A stretch of DNA of 64,000 bases from JAFKKS01 sp050187875 (GCA_050187875.1 JBFWXB010000001.1:62001-126000), one strand, 5' to 3'. Positions 16,883 through 25,700 are shown, counted from the first letter of the stretch. Numbers and translations: made by a program. Notes: generated by a model from the sequence alone, not told the origin.

Positions 16883-18049
16883 TCAGTCGGCGGCTATTGG
16901 AACGACGCGATTGGGCGCGATGTACAGCGTGACGGTCTCGCCGAGTTCAAAGAGGTCCCGCGGAAAGGACTGCACGCGTAGCTCTCCGCCGGGCCAATTG
17001 ACGGTGTAGCTCACAATGTCGCCGAGCAAAACGCGGCGGCCGACCGTCGCGGGCCATTGGTTCGGCGTACCGGCCGTCGATTGCCGCCGCAGCTCCGGAT
17101 AGACCGTGCGCACGGCGACGAGGTGGCGTCCCTCCGCGTCGGGCTTCTGCAGTCGCGTTCCCGGAGCGCATTCGATCAAAGCCTCGCCGACGCGCAAGAG
17201 CGGCGCATCGGACGGGGCGGTGCCTTGTGCCAATCCGGCGAGGATATTGGCGGCGCCAATGAAGTCGGCGACGAAGCGGGTGCGCGGCGCGTCATAGATG
17301 TCGAGCGGGTTGCCAGCCTGCTCGATATTGCCCTCTCGCATGATGATGATGCGATCAGAGATCGCCATCGCCTCTTCTTGGTCGTGTGTGACATAGATCG
17401 TGCTCAGGTCGAAGCGGTGCTGCAGCTCCTTGATCTCCTCGCGCATGCGCACGCGCAGCCGTGCGTCGAGGTTCGAGAGCGGCTCGTCGAGGAGCATCGC
17501 CTTCGGCCGCGCGGCATAGCTTCGCGCCAGCGCCACGCGCTGCTGCTGCCCACCGCTCAGATTGGTGGCCGGCCGCATCATGTAATCTTCCATACCGACC
17601 ATCTTGAGGACTTCAGCGACACGCGCCTTCACCTCCGGCTCGCGCACGCGCTGGATGCGCAGCGAATAGGCGACGTTCTCGAACACCGTCATATGCGGCC
17701 AGATGGCGTAGCTCTGAAACACCATGGAGAGCTTGCGCTTCTCCGTTGGCACGTTGATGCCCTTTTGCGAGGAGAAGACCGGGATGCCGTCAATGACGAT
17801 CTCGCCGGCGATCGGCGTCTCGAGCCCGGCGATGCAGCGCAGTGTCGTCGACTTGCCGCAGCCGGAGGGTCCGAGAAGCGAGAGGTGCTCGCCCGAAGCG
17901 ACCTCGAAGGAGATGTCCTTGACGACCACTTTGTCGTCATAGGCGGCGGTGAGACCGCGCACCTCGATATACTTTGCGGCCGCCGCTGCCGGCGCTTTGG
18001 GCGCGGCTGCGGAAGTTAAGCTCTTCGCCTGTACTGCTGAACCGACCAT
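16883..18049 (-). CDS. ABC transporter ATP-binding protein, Fe3+/spermidine type (second system)
   Basis: This 388-aa ATPase has Walker A (LGPSGCGKST), signature LSGGQQQRVALARS, Walker B (AMLLDEPLSNLD), switch (TIYVTHDQEEA) and a C-terminal TOBE-like part. The ATG at 18049 is preceded at 10 nt by GGAGG. The frame opens at 18136, overlapping the permease, but that start lacks support. The residues before the ATPase domain are Ala-rich and probably disordered. It belongs to the importer 16883-20912 and is paralogous to the ATPase at 627-1790. Confidence 0.92.
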   Translation of the reverse strand: MVGSAVQAKSLTSAAAPKAPAAAAAKYIEVRGLTAAYDDKVVVKDISFEVASGEHLSLLGPSGCGKSTTLRCIAGLETPIAGEIVIDGIPVFSSQKGINVPTEKRKLSMVFQSYAIWPHMTVFENVAYSLRIQRVREPEVKARVAEVLKMVGMEDYMMRPATNLSGGQQQRVALARSYAARPKAMLLDEPLSNLDARLRVRMREEIKELQHRFDLSTIYVTHDQEEAMAISDRIIIMREGNIEQAGNPLDIYDAPRTRFVADFIGAANILAGLAQGTAPSDAPLLRVGEALIECAPGTRLQKPDAEGRHLVAVRTVYPELRRQSTAGTPNQWPATVGRRVLLGDIVSYTVNWPGGELRVQSFPRDLFELGETVTLYIAPNRVVPIAAD

Positions 18050-18108
18050 TGATCGGCATCCTCCATTCGAGGCCGCTTGCGCGGCAAGCATTCTTCGTCG
18101 CTTCGCGA

Positions 18109-19830
18109 CTAGACCTTCACCTCCCGACCGGCCCATCGCCGGACGGCATAGAGCGCGACGAGGATGATCAGCGCCTGGACGATGGCGAGCGCGCTCACGC
18201 GCGGCAGTCCGCCGGAATCCCAGAAGCTAAAAATCGCCGGGCCGAGCACCGGCGTATGCGCATCCGAGAGAAACAACGATGCGCTGATCTCGCGAACCGA
18301 CACCATGAAGAGAAGCGCCCAGGTGGCGAGAATGCCGGAGCGCAGGAGCGGCACCGTCACGGTGCGCAGTACGCGGCCCCAGCTTGCGCCGCCGACGCGT
18401 GCGGCTTCTTCCAACGCGCCATCGATCTGCACCACGACGCCGCTCATGCCGCGATAAGCGAGCGGCAAGAACACGACGATATAGGCGAGGAGGACGGCGA
18501 ACAGCGTGCCGTAAAGGGGGATGGGCAATGTGAGAACCATCCACAGGAAACCGAACGCGAAGATCAGCCGCGGGAACGCTTGCGGCAGCATCGTGACCTG
18601 CTCAAGAAGCTTGCGGCCGCGGCTTTGCGAGCGGTGCACGGCGATCGCGATCAAAGTCGCGCAAGCGACGCCGATCGTGCCGGTTCCGACGCCGAGGATG
18701 AGGCTGTTGACGATCGCCTGCCGCGTCGTCGGAAAGTCGATCACAACGTACTTGTAGTTCGCGAGCGTCCACTGCGCGGGATTGAAGTCGAGGTCGCTGC
18801 TCGTCTGCACCGAGGCGAGGAAGAGGGCGCCGAGCGGCAGCACGAGCGAGATCAGGATGTAGAAGCTCGCGAGCGTGAAGAGAAGCCAGGTCCAGCCGCG
18901 TATGTCAACCTGGCGCGGCCGATAGTTCCGGCCCGACACGACGACGAAAGAGCGGCCGCGCAACACACGTTGGACAAGCCAGACGGCGACGCCGGTGATG
19001 ACGATCAAGACGAGGCCGAGCGCGGCGGCGAGCGGATAGTTCGGCGGGTAGCCCTGCATCAGCACGTAGATCGCATTCGTCGCGACATAGAAGCGAGCGC
19101 TGGTGCCGAGGATCGTCGGGATCGCGAAGGAGCCTATGATCGAGGTAAACATGAAGAGCGCAGCGCTCAGAATCGCCGGCAGCATCAGTGGCAGCGTGAT
19201 TTTCAAAGCGGTGCGCCATTTGCCACCGCCGAAAATCGAGGAGCTCTCTTCGAGCGCCGGGTCCATGCGCTGCATCGCCGCGCCGATGATGAGGACAGCC
19301 ACGGGCGCCTCGAAGATCGCCTCGACGAAGATGATGCCAAGCGGCGTATAGATGTCGATCAACGGAAAGTTCGCGCCAGTCAGCCACATGAAGGCGCGGT
19401 TGATGAGGCCGTCGCGCGGCGCGCCGAGCTGGCTCCAGGCCAGCGCTCCAACAAGAGGTCCTAGCGGATAGGGAATCGCGACGAGCAGCTCGAACCATTT
19501 GCGGCCCGGCACCGTCGTGCGATGGATCGTCCAGGCGAGACCGACGCCAATGGTGATTCCGAGCAGCGTGCCGCCGGTCGCGATGACGAGCGTGTTGCGG
19601 AGCCAATCGAGATGGTTGAGCAGTTCGACGAAATTGCCGAAACCATATTCCCGCGCGGGAAGCGCCTGCGGATCGCCGACATTGAAAGCACTGGTGACCA
19701 GCAAAAATGCCGGATAGCCAAGCGCGCCGGCAATCAGGACCAGCGGAATCCAGACTTCCGGCGCGAGGCGTTGCCGCGCGCGACGGCCCGCGGCGATATC
19801 CGCCGCGGGTTCAGCAATCGCCGTCGTCAT
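18109..19830 (-). CDS. ABC transporter permease with two fused transmembrane domains (second system)
   Basis: This 573-aa inner-membrane permease holds two BPD_transp_1 domains in tandem, about twelve helices, with coupling loops EESSSIFGGGKWRTALKITLPL and EEAARVGGASWGRVLRTVTVPL. The start MTTAIAEPAADIAAG overlaps the binding-protein stop by 4 bp. The layout is the same as in the importer at 627-4595, which indicates a recent or ancient duplication of the transporter type within this genome. Confidence 0.93.
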   Translation of the reverse strand: MTTAIAEPAADIAAGRRARQRLAPEVWIPLVLIAGALGYPAFLLVTSAFNVGDPQALPAREYGFGNFVELLNHLDWLRNTLVIATGGTLLGITIGVGLAWTIHRTTVPGRKWFELLVAIPYPLGPLVGALAWSQLGAPRDGLINRAFMWLTGANFPLIDIYTPLGIIFVEAIFEAPVAVLIIGAAMQRMDPALEESSSIFGGGKWRTALKITLPLMLPAILSAALFMFTSIIGSFAIPTILGTSARFYVATNAIYVLMQGYPPNYPLAAALGLVLIVITGVAVWLVQRVLRGRSFVVVSGRNYRPRQVDIRGWTWLLFTLASFYILISLVLPLGALFLASVQTSSDLDFNPAQWTLANYKYVVIDFPTTRQAIVNSLILGVGTGTIGVACATLIAIAVHRSQSRGRKLLEQVTMLPQAFPRLIFAFGFLWMVLTLPIPLYGTLFAVLLAYIVVFLPLAYRGMSGVVVQIDGALEEAARVGGASWGRVLRTVTVPLLRSGILATWALLFMVSVREISASLFLSDAHTPVLGPAIFSFWDSGGLPRVSALAIVQALIILVALYAVRRWAGREVKV

Positions 19831-20912
19831 AGCCCCGTCATCTTATTCCAGATCGCCACGAATTCACGGCGCTTGGCGGGGTTCTGATATTCCTCGAAGT
19901 TCGTCGGCAACAGGAGCTTGGTCGTAGCGATGTTCGGGACATGCTCGACGGTCACGTCCTTGCGCGCCGAGGGCGAGCCCTGGATGTCGTTCCAAGTCTG
20001 CTGTCCCTCGCGCGACGTCAGGTAATCGATAAAGATTTTCGCAGCGTTCGGACGTTTGGTGGGACCAATAATGCCGACGACCTGATTGACGGAAGGCGTG
20101 CCGATCTCGGGGAACACGGCCTTCACGGGATTGCCGGCGCGCATCGCCTTCACATACTGGAAGATGCTGACGCGCCCGCCGATCTTGAGATTGCCGCGCT
20201 CGATGTCCTGCTGGATTTGGGTCGAGGAGGAATAGGCACGCGGCTTCAGTGCTGTGAGCTTCTCGAAGAAGTCCTTCGGCAGGATGTCCTTCATCACGAA
20301 CCAGAAGGCGAACGACGTTCCCGCCGACGCGTTCTGGAAGCCGATCTGGCCGCTCCACTTCGGATCGAGGAGATCGGTCCACGTCTTCGGCGCCTCCGCT
20401 TCCTTGACGAAACGCGGATCATACATCATCGGGCCGGCGTTGATGTAATAAGACGTGTACCAGCCAGGCTCGGCGCTCCGGTACATCGGCTCGTAGGCGT
20501 CGATCTCCTTCGGCACGTAGCGCAGGAGCCGCTTCTGCTTGTGCATAGTCTCCATGATTCCGGCGTCCGACGTCATGTAGGCGTCGGCGCTGACACTGCC
20601 GGTACGGAACTCGGCTTCAAATTTCGGCACGGCGGCTCCTGGAAGGAGGCGCTGCTGCACGGTCTGCACGCCGGTCTTCTCGGTGAAGATCTGCAGGAAT
20701 TTGACGACGTCGGCTTCCTGATCGCCATGCCAGACGACGAGCGGGCCCTCGGCTGCCGCGGCCTTGGGGTCGGGCGCCTGCGTTGCCTCGGCGAGCGCAC
20801 GGCTTCGCGGCAAGTTCGCCGCCGCAAGCCCAGCGCCGATCGTGAACAGCAATTTGCGGCGCGAGAGACCATTCGTTGAAAGGGAATTCTTAGATTCGCT
20901 GCGCTTCGTCAT
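19827..20912 (-). CDS. ABC transporter substrate-binding protein with Tat-like signal (second system)
   Basis: This 361-aa periplasmic binding protein belongs to the same AfuA/FbpA-like family as 3513-4595. Its N-terminus has a twin-arginine-like signal (LSRRKLLFTIGAGLAAANL), suggesting export as a folded protein. The mature part begins near AEGPLVVWHGDQEADVVKFLQIF. The ATG at 20912 is 83 bp after the GntR stop. It heads the operon with permease, ATPase, flavoprotein, CoA-transferase and acyl-CoA dehydrogenase. That context favours an organic acid ligand over iron, but this is inferred. Confidence 0.9.
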   Translation of the reverse strand: MTKRSESKNSLSTNGLSRRKLLFTIGAGLAAANLPRSRALAEATQAPDPKAAAAEGPLVVWHGDQEADVVKFLQIFTEKTGVQTVQQRLLPGAAVPKFEAEFRTGSVSADAYMTSDAGIMETMHKQKRLLRYVPKEIDAYEPMYRSAEPGWYTSYYINAGPMMYDPRFVKEAEAPKTWTDLLDPKWSGQIGFQNASAGTSFAFWFVMKDILPKDFFEKLTALKPRAYSSSTQIQQDIERGNLKIGGRVSIFQYVKAMRAGNPVKAVFPEIGTPSVNQVVGIIGPTKRPNAAKIFIDYLTSREGQQTWNDIQGSPSARKDVTVEHVPNIATTKLLLPTNFEEYQNPAKRREFVAIWNKMTGL

Positions 20913-20991
20913 GACTTGAAGTCCTCCCGATGCTGTAAAGGCCCGTCCCGGTCGGATTTGTGGCCTTCGCTCGATGATATCGCCCCTGCTT

Positions 20992-21010
20992 TGGTCTAAT
21001 GATCAGACAA
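20992..21010. promoter_or_regulatory. Candidate GntR operator before the second ABC operon
   Basis: The inverted repeat TGGTCT-N7-AGACAA overlaps the gntR stop codon and lies about 80 bp before the binding-protein start. Its half-sites resemble the TNGTNNNACNA type seen in the divergent promoter. It could let the FCD regulator control the operon separately. Confidence 0.35.
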
Positions 21011-21772
21011 GTTGCCGCGGCGACCCGCGCCTGACAAGTCGCCGATCTCCCCTTCGAACATCCGAAAGCGCGCATTGTCGACATGCCGGCGCATAGCCTC
21101 ATGTGCGCGTTCCGCGTCGCGTGCGCAGATGGCGTCGAAGATCGTCCTGTGTTCAGCCTGCACGTCCTTGACCCGCGCGGCGGGCCGCATCAGCGAAAGC
21201 GAGCGCGAAAGGTTCATGCCGAAGGCGATATGCGGGCGCAGCGAAGCCATCACTGCAACGAAGAAGCGGTTGCTGGTCGCCTCCGCGATCGCGAAGTGGA
21301 AGTCGAAATCCGCATCGGTGCCGAGGTTTCCCTTGCGGATCACCTCGTCGAGCGCGTCGAGTGCGTCGCTGATGCGCTTGATGCCGGCCTCGTCGGCACG
21401 CGCGGCGGCGAAGCTCGCCATGTCCGCCTCGAAGCCGGTGCGGAACTCGAAGCAACGCTGGATGTCGGCGATGCTGCCGAGCGGCGCGAATTTGAGGACG
21501 GCACTGTCGGGCCGGCGCTTGACGAATGTGCCGGCGCCCTGGCGGGAGACAACGATGCCGTCGTCGCGCAGTCGCGCGAGGGCTTCACGCACGATGGTGC
21601 GGGAGACGTCGAAACGGACCGCGAGATCGTTCTCGGTCGGAAGCTTTGTCTGCTCGGGGAATTCGCCGCTCGCGATTAGCCCGAAGATCTGGGCATAGAT
21701 TTGCTCGCTGAGCTTGCCCTGCCGCAGCGGCGCCATATGGCCAAGGATGTCTGACGCGGATTCCGGCTGCAT
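20996..21772 (-). CDS. GntR-family regulator with FCD effector domain
   Basis: This 258-aa regulator has an N-terminal winged helix (LSEQIYAQIFGLIASGEFPEQTKLPTENDLAVRFDVSRTIVREALARLRDDGIVVSRQGAGTFVKRR). The all-helical FCD domain that follows shows its metal or ligand residues in DFDFHFAIAEATSN, EHRTIFDAI and AMRRHVDNAR. It is divergent from the MaoC gene and upstream of the ABC/CoA operon. FCD regulators typically respond to small carboxylic acids, which agrees with the neighbouring enzymes. It probably represses both directions. Confidence 0.92.
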   Translation of the reverse strand: MQPESASDILGHMAPLRQGKLSEQIYAQIFGLIASGEFPEQTKLPTENDLAVRFDVSRTIVREALARLRDDGIVVSRQGAGTFVKRRPDSAVLKFAPLGSIADIQRCFEFRTGFEADMASFAAARADEAGIKRISDALDALDEVIRKGNLGTDADFDFHFAIAEATSNRFFVAVMASLRPHIAFGMNLSRSLSLMRPAARVKDVQAEHRTIFDAICARDAERAHEAMRRHVDNARFRMFEGEIGDLSGAGRRGNLSDH

Positions 21773-21804
21773 CGCCTACTCCACCAGCGCTTGTGGCGGC
21801 AAGC

Positions 21805-21835
21805 TTGTACAATTGGCCTAGTTGTCATACCAATT
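21805..21835. promoter_or_regulatory. Divergent gntR/maoC control region with GntR-type operator
   Basis: TTGTCATACCA (21822-21832) fits the GntR-family consensus TNGTNNNACNA exactly. It lies within AATTGG (21811-21816) and CCAATT (21830-21835), and the palindrome TTGTACAA (21805-21812) is adjacent. The position between the two divergent starts suits autoregulation. Confidence 0.5.
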
Positions 21836-21906
21836 AACGACGGCCACGCGCCGACGTCAAGTTACTCGTGCGTGCCGCGCTTTCTTTCTGTCAGCAGAGT
21901 TTTTCG

Positions 21907-22323
21907 ATGTCGGACACCGCCTTCAAAGAAGTCCCGGTCGGAACGTCGTCCGTATTCACCAAGACAGTCTCTGAGTCGGACGTTTATCAATACGCGGGGA
22001 TCAGCGGCGACTTTTCGCCCAATCACATCGACGAGGAATACATGAGGGGCGGGCGCTTCGGCGCGCGCGTCGCGCACGGCACGCTCCTTCTCGGCTTCAT
22101 GTCAGCGGCCTCGGCACGGCTCTATCTCGGGCGCACCGCGTCCATGGGTTACGACCGCGTGCGCTTCATTAAGCCGGTGTTCTTCGGCGACACGATCCGG
22201 ACCGAATACAAGGTGCGCGAATACGATCACGCGAAGAAACGCGTCTATGCCGACGTGACCTGTACCAATCAGCGCGGTGAAACGGTCGCGGTCGCGGTCA
22301 ATGTCCGCGCCTATATCGGCTGA
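21907..22323 (+). CDS. MaoC-like (R)-specific enoyl-CoA hydratase
   Basis: This 138-aa single hot-dog protein carries the hydratase motif SGDFSPNHIDEEY with the catalytic Asp and His and continues into FGARVAHGTLLLGFMS. It would add water to an enoyl-CoA. The ATG at 21907 (MSDTAFKEVPVG) was chosen over the longer frame from 21868. It is divergent from gntR and 34 bp before the enoyl-CoA hydratase gene. It probably acts after the acyl-CoA dehydrogenase in the same pathway. Confidence 0.9.
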   Translation: MSDTAFKEVPVGTSSVFTKTVSESDVYQYAGISGDFSPNHIDEEYMRGGRFGARVAHGTLLLGFMSAASARLYLGRTASMGYDRVRFIKPVFFGDTIRTEYKVREYDHAKKRVYADVTCTNQRGETVAVAVNVRAYIG

Positions 22324-22357
22324 CGCATCAACTTCTCAATCAAGTCCGGGGCTCGCA

Positions 22358-23134
22358 ATGTCCATCCTGCTGCAAGAGGAACGCGACGGCGTTCTCATCC
22401 TCACGCTCAATCGTCCCGAAGCGCTGAATGCGCTTTCGAGTGCGCTCGCGGAGACGTTGCTTGGCGTAATCAATAGTGTGCGCGAACGCCGCGATATCCG
22501 CGTGATCATCATCACCGGCGCGGGGGACCGCGCCTTTTGCGCCGGCGCCGATTTGCGCGAACGCAGCGGCCTGACACCGGATGAAAAATGGGCACAGCGT
22601 ACGCGGCTGTGGAACGTCAACCGCGCCTTGTGGGAAGCGCCGCAGCCGGTGATCGCCGCGATTCACGGCTGGTGTCTCGGCGGCGGCTTCGAGCTTGCGC
22701 TGTTCAGTGATCTGCGCATCGCGACGCCGGAAGCGGTCTTCTCGTTTCCCGAGATGACGCTCGGCGCCTATCCTGGCGCGGGTGCGGCGATTGCGCTGCC
22801 GCGGCTCATCGGTCCGGGGCGCGCGAAGGAGATATTCTTCACCGCCCGGCGTGTCGCGGCCGACGAGGCGCTGTCGCTCGGCATCGTGGAATGGGTTGTG
22901 CCGCGCGCCGAGCTCATGACCAAGGCGCTCGCGCTTGCGGAGCGCATGAAGGCCTGTGCGCCGCTCGGGCTCGCCGGCGTGAAGCAGATGGTGAACCTCG
23001 GAACCGACCTCGAATTCGAGGACGCGATCGCCTTGAACGACAAGGTGCGCCGCCCGCTCGAAGGTACGAAGGATTACGAAGAGGGCATTCGCGCCTTCTT
23101 CGAGAAGCGGCCGGCGGTCTTCAGGGGCGAGTAG
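22358..23134 (+). CDS. Enoyl-CoA hydratase/isomerase (crotonase) family protein
   Basis: This 258-aa crotonase-fold enzyme has the oxyanion-hole segments AFCAGADLRERSG and WCLGGGFELALFSDLRIA. Both glutamates used by hydratases are present, in GGFELAL and FPEMTLGAYPGAG, so hydratase activity is plausible. The ATG at 22358 gives MSILLQEERDGVLILTLNRPEALNAL. It follows the MaoC gene in one operon. Having two hydratase folds in one operon suggests two separate hydration or cleavage steps, or different stereochemistry. Confidence 0.92.
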   Translation: MSILLQEERDGVLILTLNRPEALNALSSALAETLLGVINSVRERRDIRVIIITGAGDRAFCAGADLRERSGLTPDEKWAQRTRLWNVNRALWEAPQPVIAAIHGWCLGGGFELALFSDLRIATPEAVFSFPEMTLGAYPGAGAAIALPRLIGPGRAKEIFFTARRVAADEALSLGIVEWVVPRAELMTKALALAERMKACAPLGLAGVKQMVNLGTDLEFEDAIALNDKVRRPLEGTKDYEEGIRAFFEKRPAVFRGE

Positions 23135-23152
23135 CTGCGCGTCTGCGCTGAT

Positions 23153-23250
23153 CGTCATGCGCGGGCTCGACCCGCGCATCCATCCTGCGAATGATTTTTT
23201 GTCGATGGATTGCCGGATCATGTCGCTTCGCGACGGTCCGGCAATGACGT
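23153..23250. repeat. Intergenic palindromic repeat, copy R1
   Basis: The element is bounded by CGTCAT and ATGACG. It contains two hairpins, ATGCGCGGG/CCCGCGCAT and ATTGCCGGA/TCCGGCAAT, joined by an AT-rich linker. It lies between two convergent genes (stops at 23134 and 23273), where it could end transcription from both sides. Confidence 0.75.
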
Positions 23251-23272
23251 ATCTGGGTTCTGCCGGCGGCGA

Positions 23273-24163
23273 TTACACGTTCTTTCCGTCGAGCGTGTCG
23301 TAGATCGAGGGCGAGTCGCGCCCGCCGTGGCCGCGCGCGATATGCAGGCGGAAAAGCTCGTTGACGAGCGCCGTGACCGGCATCGCCGTGCCACATTGCT
23401 GAGCGAACTCGCGAATGATGTTGAGGTCCTTGAGGATCGTCGCGGCGGTGCCGCGCGGCTTGTCGAAGTCGCGAGCCGCGATGCGCGGCGCCTCGTTCTG
23501 CAACTGCCAGGAATCGGCCGATCCACCTTTGAGCGCACCCGGAACGCTTGCCGGGTCGACGCCGCCGTCGCGGGCGAGGAGCAGCATCTCGGAGAGCACG
23601 GCCTTGCCGCAGGCGACGATTACCTGGTTGCAGAGCTTGGTCACGAGGCCGGCGCCTTGCGGGCCCATGCGCGTAAAGCTTTGCGATACGGCGGTCATGA
23701 TCGGCCGTACACGCTCGATATCGGCTGCCGTGCCGCCGGCCATGACGACGAGCTTGCCGGCGCGCGCGCCCGCGGTGCCTCCGGTCACGGGCGCATCGAT
23801 CCAGCCCATGCCCGTCTCGTTGCGTAGGCGCTGCGCCATGCGGCGACAGGCGTCGGGCTTGATAGTCGAGCAGTCGATGACGATCTTCGCCGACGTCGCG
23901 GCCTCTGCGATGCCGGTATCGCCGAAGACGACGGCCTCCATCGCGCGATCGTCGGTGACGCAAGTAAAGACGATGTCGGCCGCACGCGCGACATCGGCGG
24001 GCGTCTTCGCCTCCTTGGCGCCAGCGTCGAGAGCGGGGCGGAGTTTCTCGCGCGAACGATTCCAGACGGTGACGGCATGTCCGGAGGCAAGGAGCCGCTC
24101 GGTCATCGGCCAGCCCATCAGCCCCAGCCCGATATAACCGAGCGTCATCGTCTGCGTCGTCAT
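23273..24163 (-). CDS. NAD(P)-dependent beta-hydroxyacid dehydrogenase (3-hydroxyisobutyrate dehydrogenase family)
   Basis: This 296-aa enzyme has an N-terminal Rossmann fold (LGYIGLGLMGWPMTERLLASGHAVTVWNRS), the substrate motif IDAPVTGGTAGARAGKL and the catalytic Lys in GAGLVTKLCNQVIV. The family oxidises 3-hydroxyisobutyrate, tartronate semialdehyde and similar compounds. It is convergent with the hydratase genes and separated from them by repeat R1, so it is not in their operon. It could still take the 3-hydroxyacid they would make. Confidence 0.9.
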   Translation of the reverse strand: MTTQTMTLGYIGLGLMGWPMTERLLASGHAVTVWNRSREKLRPALDAGAKEAKTPADVARAADIVFTCVTDDRAMEAVVFGDTGIAEAATSAKIVIDCSTIKPDACRRMAQRLRNETGMGWIDAPVTGGTAGARAGKLVVMAGGTAADIERVRPIMTAVSQSFTRMGPQGAGLVTKLCNQVIVACGKAVLSEMLLLARDGGVDPASVPGALKGGSADSWQLQNEAPRIAARDFDKPRGTAATILKDLNIIREFAQQCGTAMPVTALVNELFRLHIARGHGGRDSPSIYDTLDGKNV

Positions 24164-24437
24164 CCGGTTTCCCTCTGTATTTGCACAAGTGAGCGAAGGT
24201 CATCGACCGCACATCATCTACACTTAGCGGATTGTATGCGGAGCTGCTGACGCCCGCATGGTACGCTGAATTGCAGGGCGCTCGACAAAACACGGAACCG
24301 GCCTGACACGAAAAATCGCGCGGCAGCGGGAGGCATTTGCACGATACCAGCGCAGAGACCACATGGCGGTGCGGAGAGCGCGGACATCACGCCACTTTTC
24401 TCGTCACACGGAAATCGCCTGGAGAGACCGGCGTCGC

Positions 24438-24512
24438 TGGCTGGGGCGCCTGGATTCGAACCAGGGAATGGCGGAATCAAAATCCGCTGCCTTACCACTT
24501 GGCTACGCCCCA
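24438..24512 (-). tRNA. tRNA-Gln (anticodon TTG)
   Basis: The full cloverleaf folds: acceptor TGGGGCG/CGCCCCA, anticodon stem GCGGA/TCCGC with loop TTTTGAT, and T arm CCTGG-TTCGAAT-CCAGG. The discriminator is G, and a CCA end is encoded at 24440-24438. The anticodon TTG reads CAA/CAG. Confidence 0.96.
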
Positions 24513-24623
24513 TCGGCCGCGAAGGCGCGGACCATAGCGATGCCGTGCAGGGCAATCAACGCCGGTCCCCGAAACGACCTTGCAGGCGCCGCCTCACCCC
24601 TCTATAAGGCCGGGCGGCATTGG

Positions 24624-24700
24624 CGGAGTGTAGCGCAGTCTGGTAGCGCACCTCGTTCGGGACGAGGGGGTCGCAGGTTCAAATCCTGCCACTCCGACCA
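24624..24700 (+). tRNA. tRNA-Pro (anticodon CGG)
   Basis: The sequence starts CGGAGTG, the anticodon arm is CCTCG-TTCGGGA-CGAGG and the T arm is GCAGG-TTCAAAT-CCTGC. The acceptor closes with CACTCCG, followed by discriminator A and an encoded CCA (24698-24700). The anticodon CGG reads CCG. Confidence 0.97.
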
Positions 24701-24785
24701 ACCTCCCCTGCCGCATCTCATGGCCCTGATTCGAGGCTGGCCAGTGGCCTGCCGTCCTCGGTCGCCGGCTCATTTGGAATGCGCC

Positions 24786-25700
24786 ATGCCTGCCGAGATC
24801 GCCTTCGATAAGAGCTTTGCGGTGCCGCCCAACCAGATGGACCACGTCCTTCCCGGCATCCGCCGGATCGTCTGCGACAATCCGAGCCCCTTCACCTTTA
24901 CCGGCACGGTGACCTACATCATCGGCACCGGTAAGGTCGCGATCATCGATCCGGGCCCGCTCGATGCGCCCCACGCGGCGGCCATCCTGGACGCCGTGCG
25001 CAACGAGACCGTCACCCATATCCTCGTCACCCATACGCATCGCGACCACTCGCCCGGCGTCGCCGCGATCAAGGCGGCGACCGGCGCCACCGTCTACGCC
25101 GAAGGCCCGCATCGCGCCGCGCGGCCCCTCTTCGTCGGCGAGGCGCCGCGCACGGAAGCCGGCGGAGATACGGATTTCCACCCCGATGTCCGCCTCGCCG
25201 ACGGCGAGGTGGTGACCGGCGACGGATGGGCGCTCGAAACGGTCGCGACGCCCGGGCATACCGCCAACCATGTCGGCTTTGCCCTGCGCGGCACGGACGT
25301 CCTCTTCTCCGGCGATCACGTCATGGCCTGGGCGACGTCGATCGTCGCTCCGCCGGACGGCTCGATGCGCGACTACATGAACTCGCTCTTCAAGCTGCGC
25401 GCCCGCCCGGAAAACCTCTACCTCCCCGGCCATGGCGGCGCGGTGCGCGACGCGCACGCCCACGTCGAGCACTTCATTCAGCACCGCGAGGCGCGCGAGG
25501 CGGCGATCCTGCGGCGACTGGAGCGTGGGCGGGCAGACATCCCGACCCTCGTGCGTGGCATCTATATCGGGCTCGATCCGCGCCTCACGCGCGCGGCCGG
25601 CATGTCGACGCTCGCCCATCTCGAGGACCTCGTCGCCCGCGACGTCGTCAAGACCGAGGGCGCCCCCTCGATTGCGGGCACCTACTGGCTCGAAGGCTGA
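24786..25700 (+). CDS. Metallo-beta-lactamase-fold hydrolase
   Basis: This 304-aa hydrolase has the binuclear metal motif THTHRDH, then TPGHTANHVGF, GDHVMAW and LPGHGGAV, as in the glyoxalase II/LACTB2-like group. A C-terminal helical, winged-helix-like part (residues about 220-300) is typical of LACTB2 relatives. The ATG at 24786 (MPAEIAFDKSF) is chosen; the open frame extends upstream through both tRNA genes, which cannot be coding, and ATG 24720 is possible. Substrates of this subgroup range from thioesters to RNA. Its 3' end overlaps the convergent DUF1499 gene by 19 bp. Confidence 0.9.
   Translation: MPAEIAFDKSFAVPPNQMDHVLPGIRRIVCDNPSPFTFTGTVTYIIGTGKVAIIDPGPLDAPHAAAILDAVRNETVTHILVTHTHRDHSPGVAAIKAATGATVYAEGPHRAARPLFVGEAPRTEAGGDTDFHPDVRLADGEVVTGDGWALETVATPGHTANHVGFALRGTDVLFSGDHVMAWATSIVAPPDGSMRDYMNSLFKLRARPENLYLPGHGGAVRDAHAHVEHFIQHREAREAAILRRLERGRADIPTLVRGIYIGLDPRLTRAAGMSTLAHLEDLVARDVVKTEGAPSIAGTYWLEG

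Noticed and set aside
24438..24700. tRNA-Gln/tRNA-Pro pair as an integration (att) site
   Set aside because: No integrase gene, no direct repeat of a tRNA 3' end and no foreign-looking genes are next to it.
24363..24785. Long open frame extending upstream of the metallo-beta-lactamase-fold gene
   Set aside because: It runs through tRNA-Gln and tRNA-Pro, so it cannot be coding there. The family N-terminus begins near 24786.
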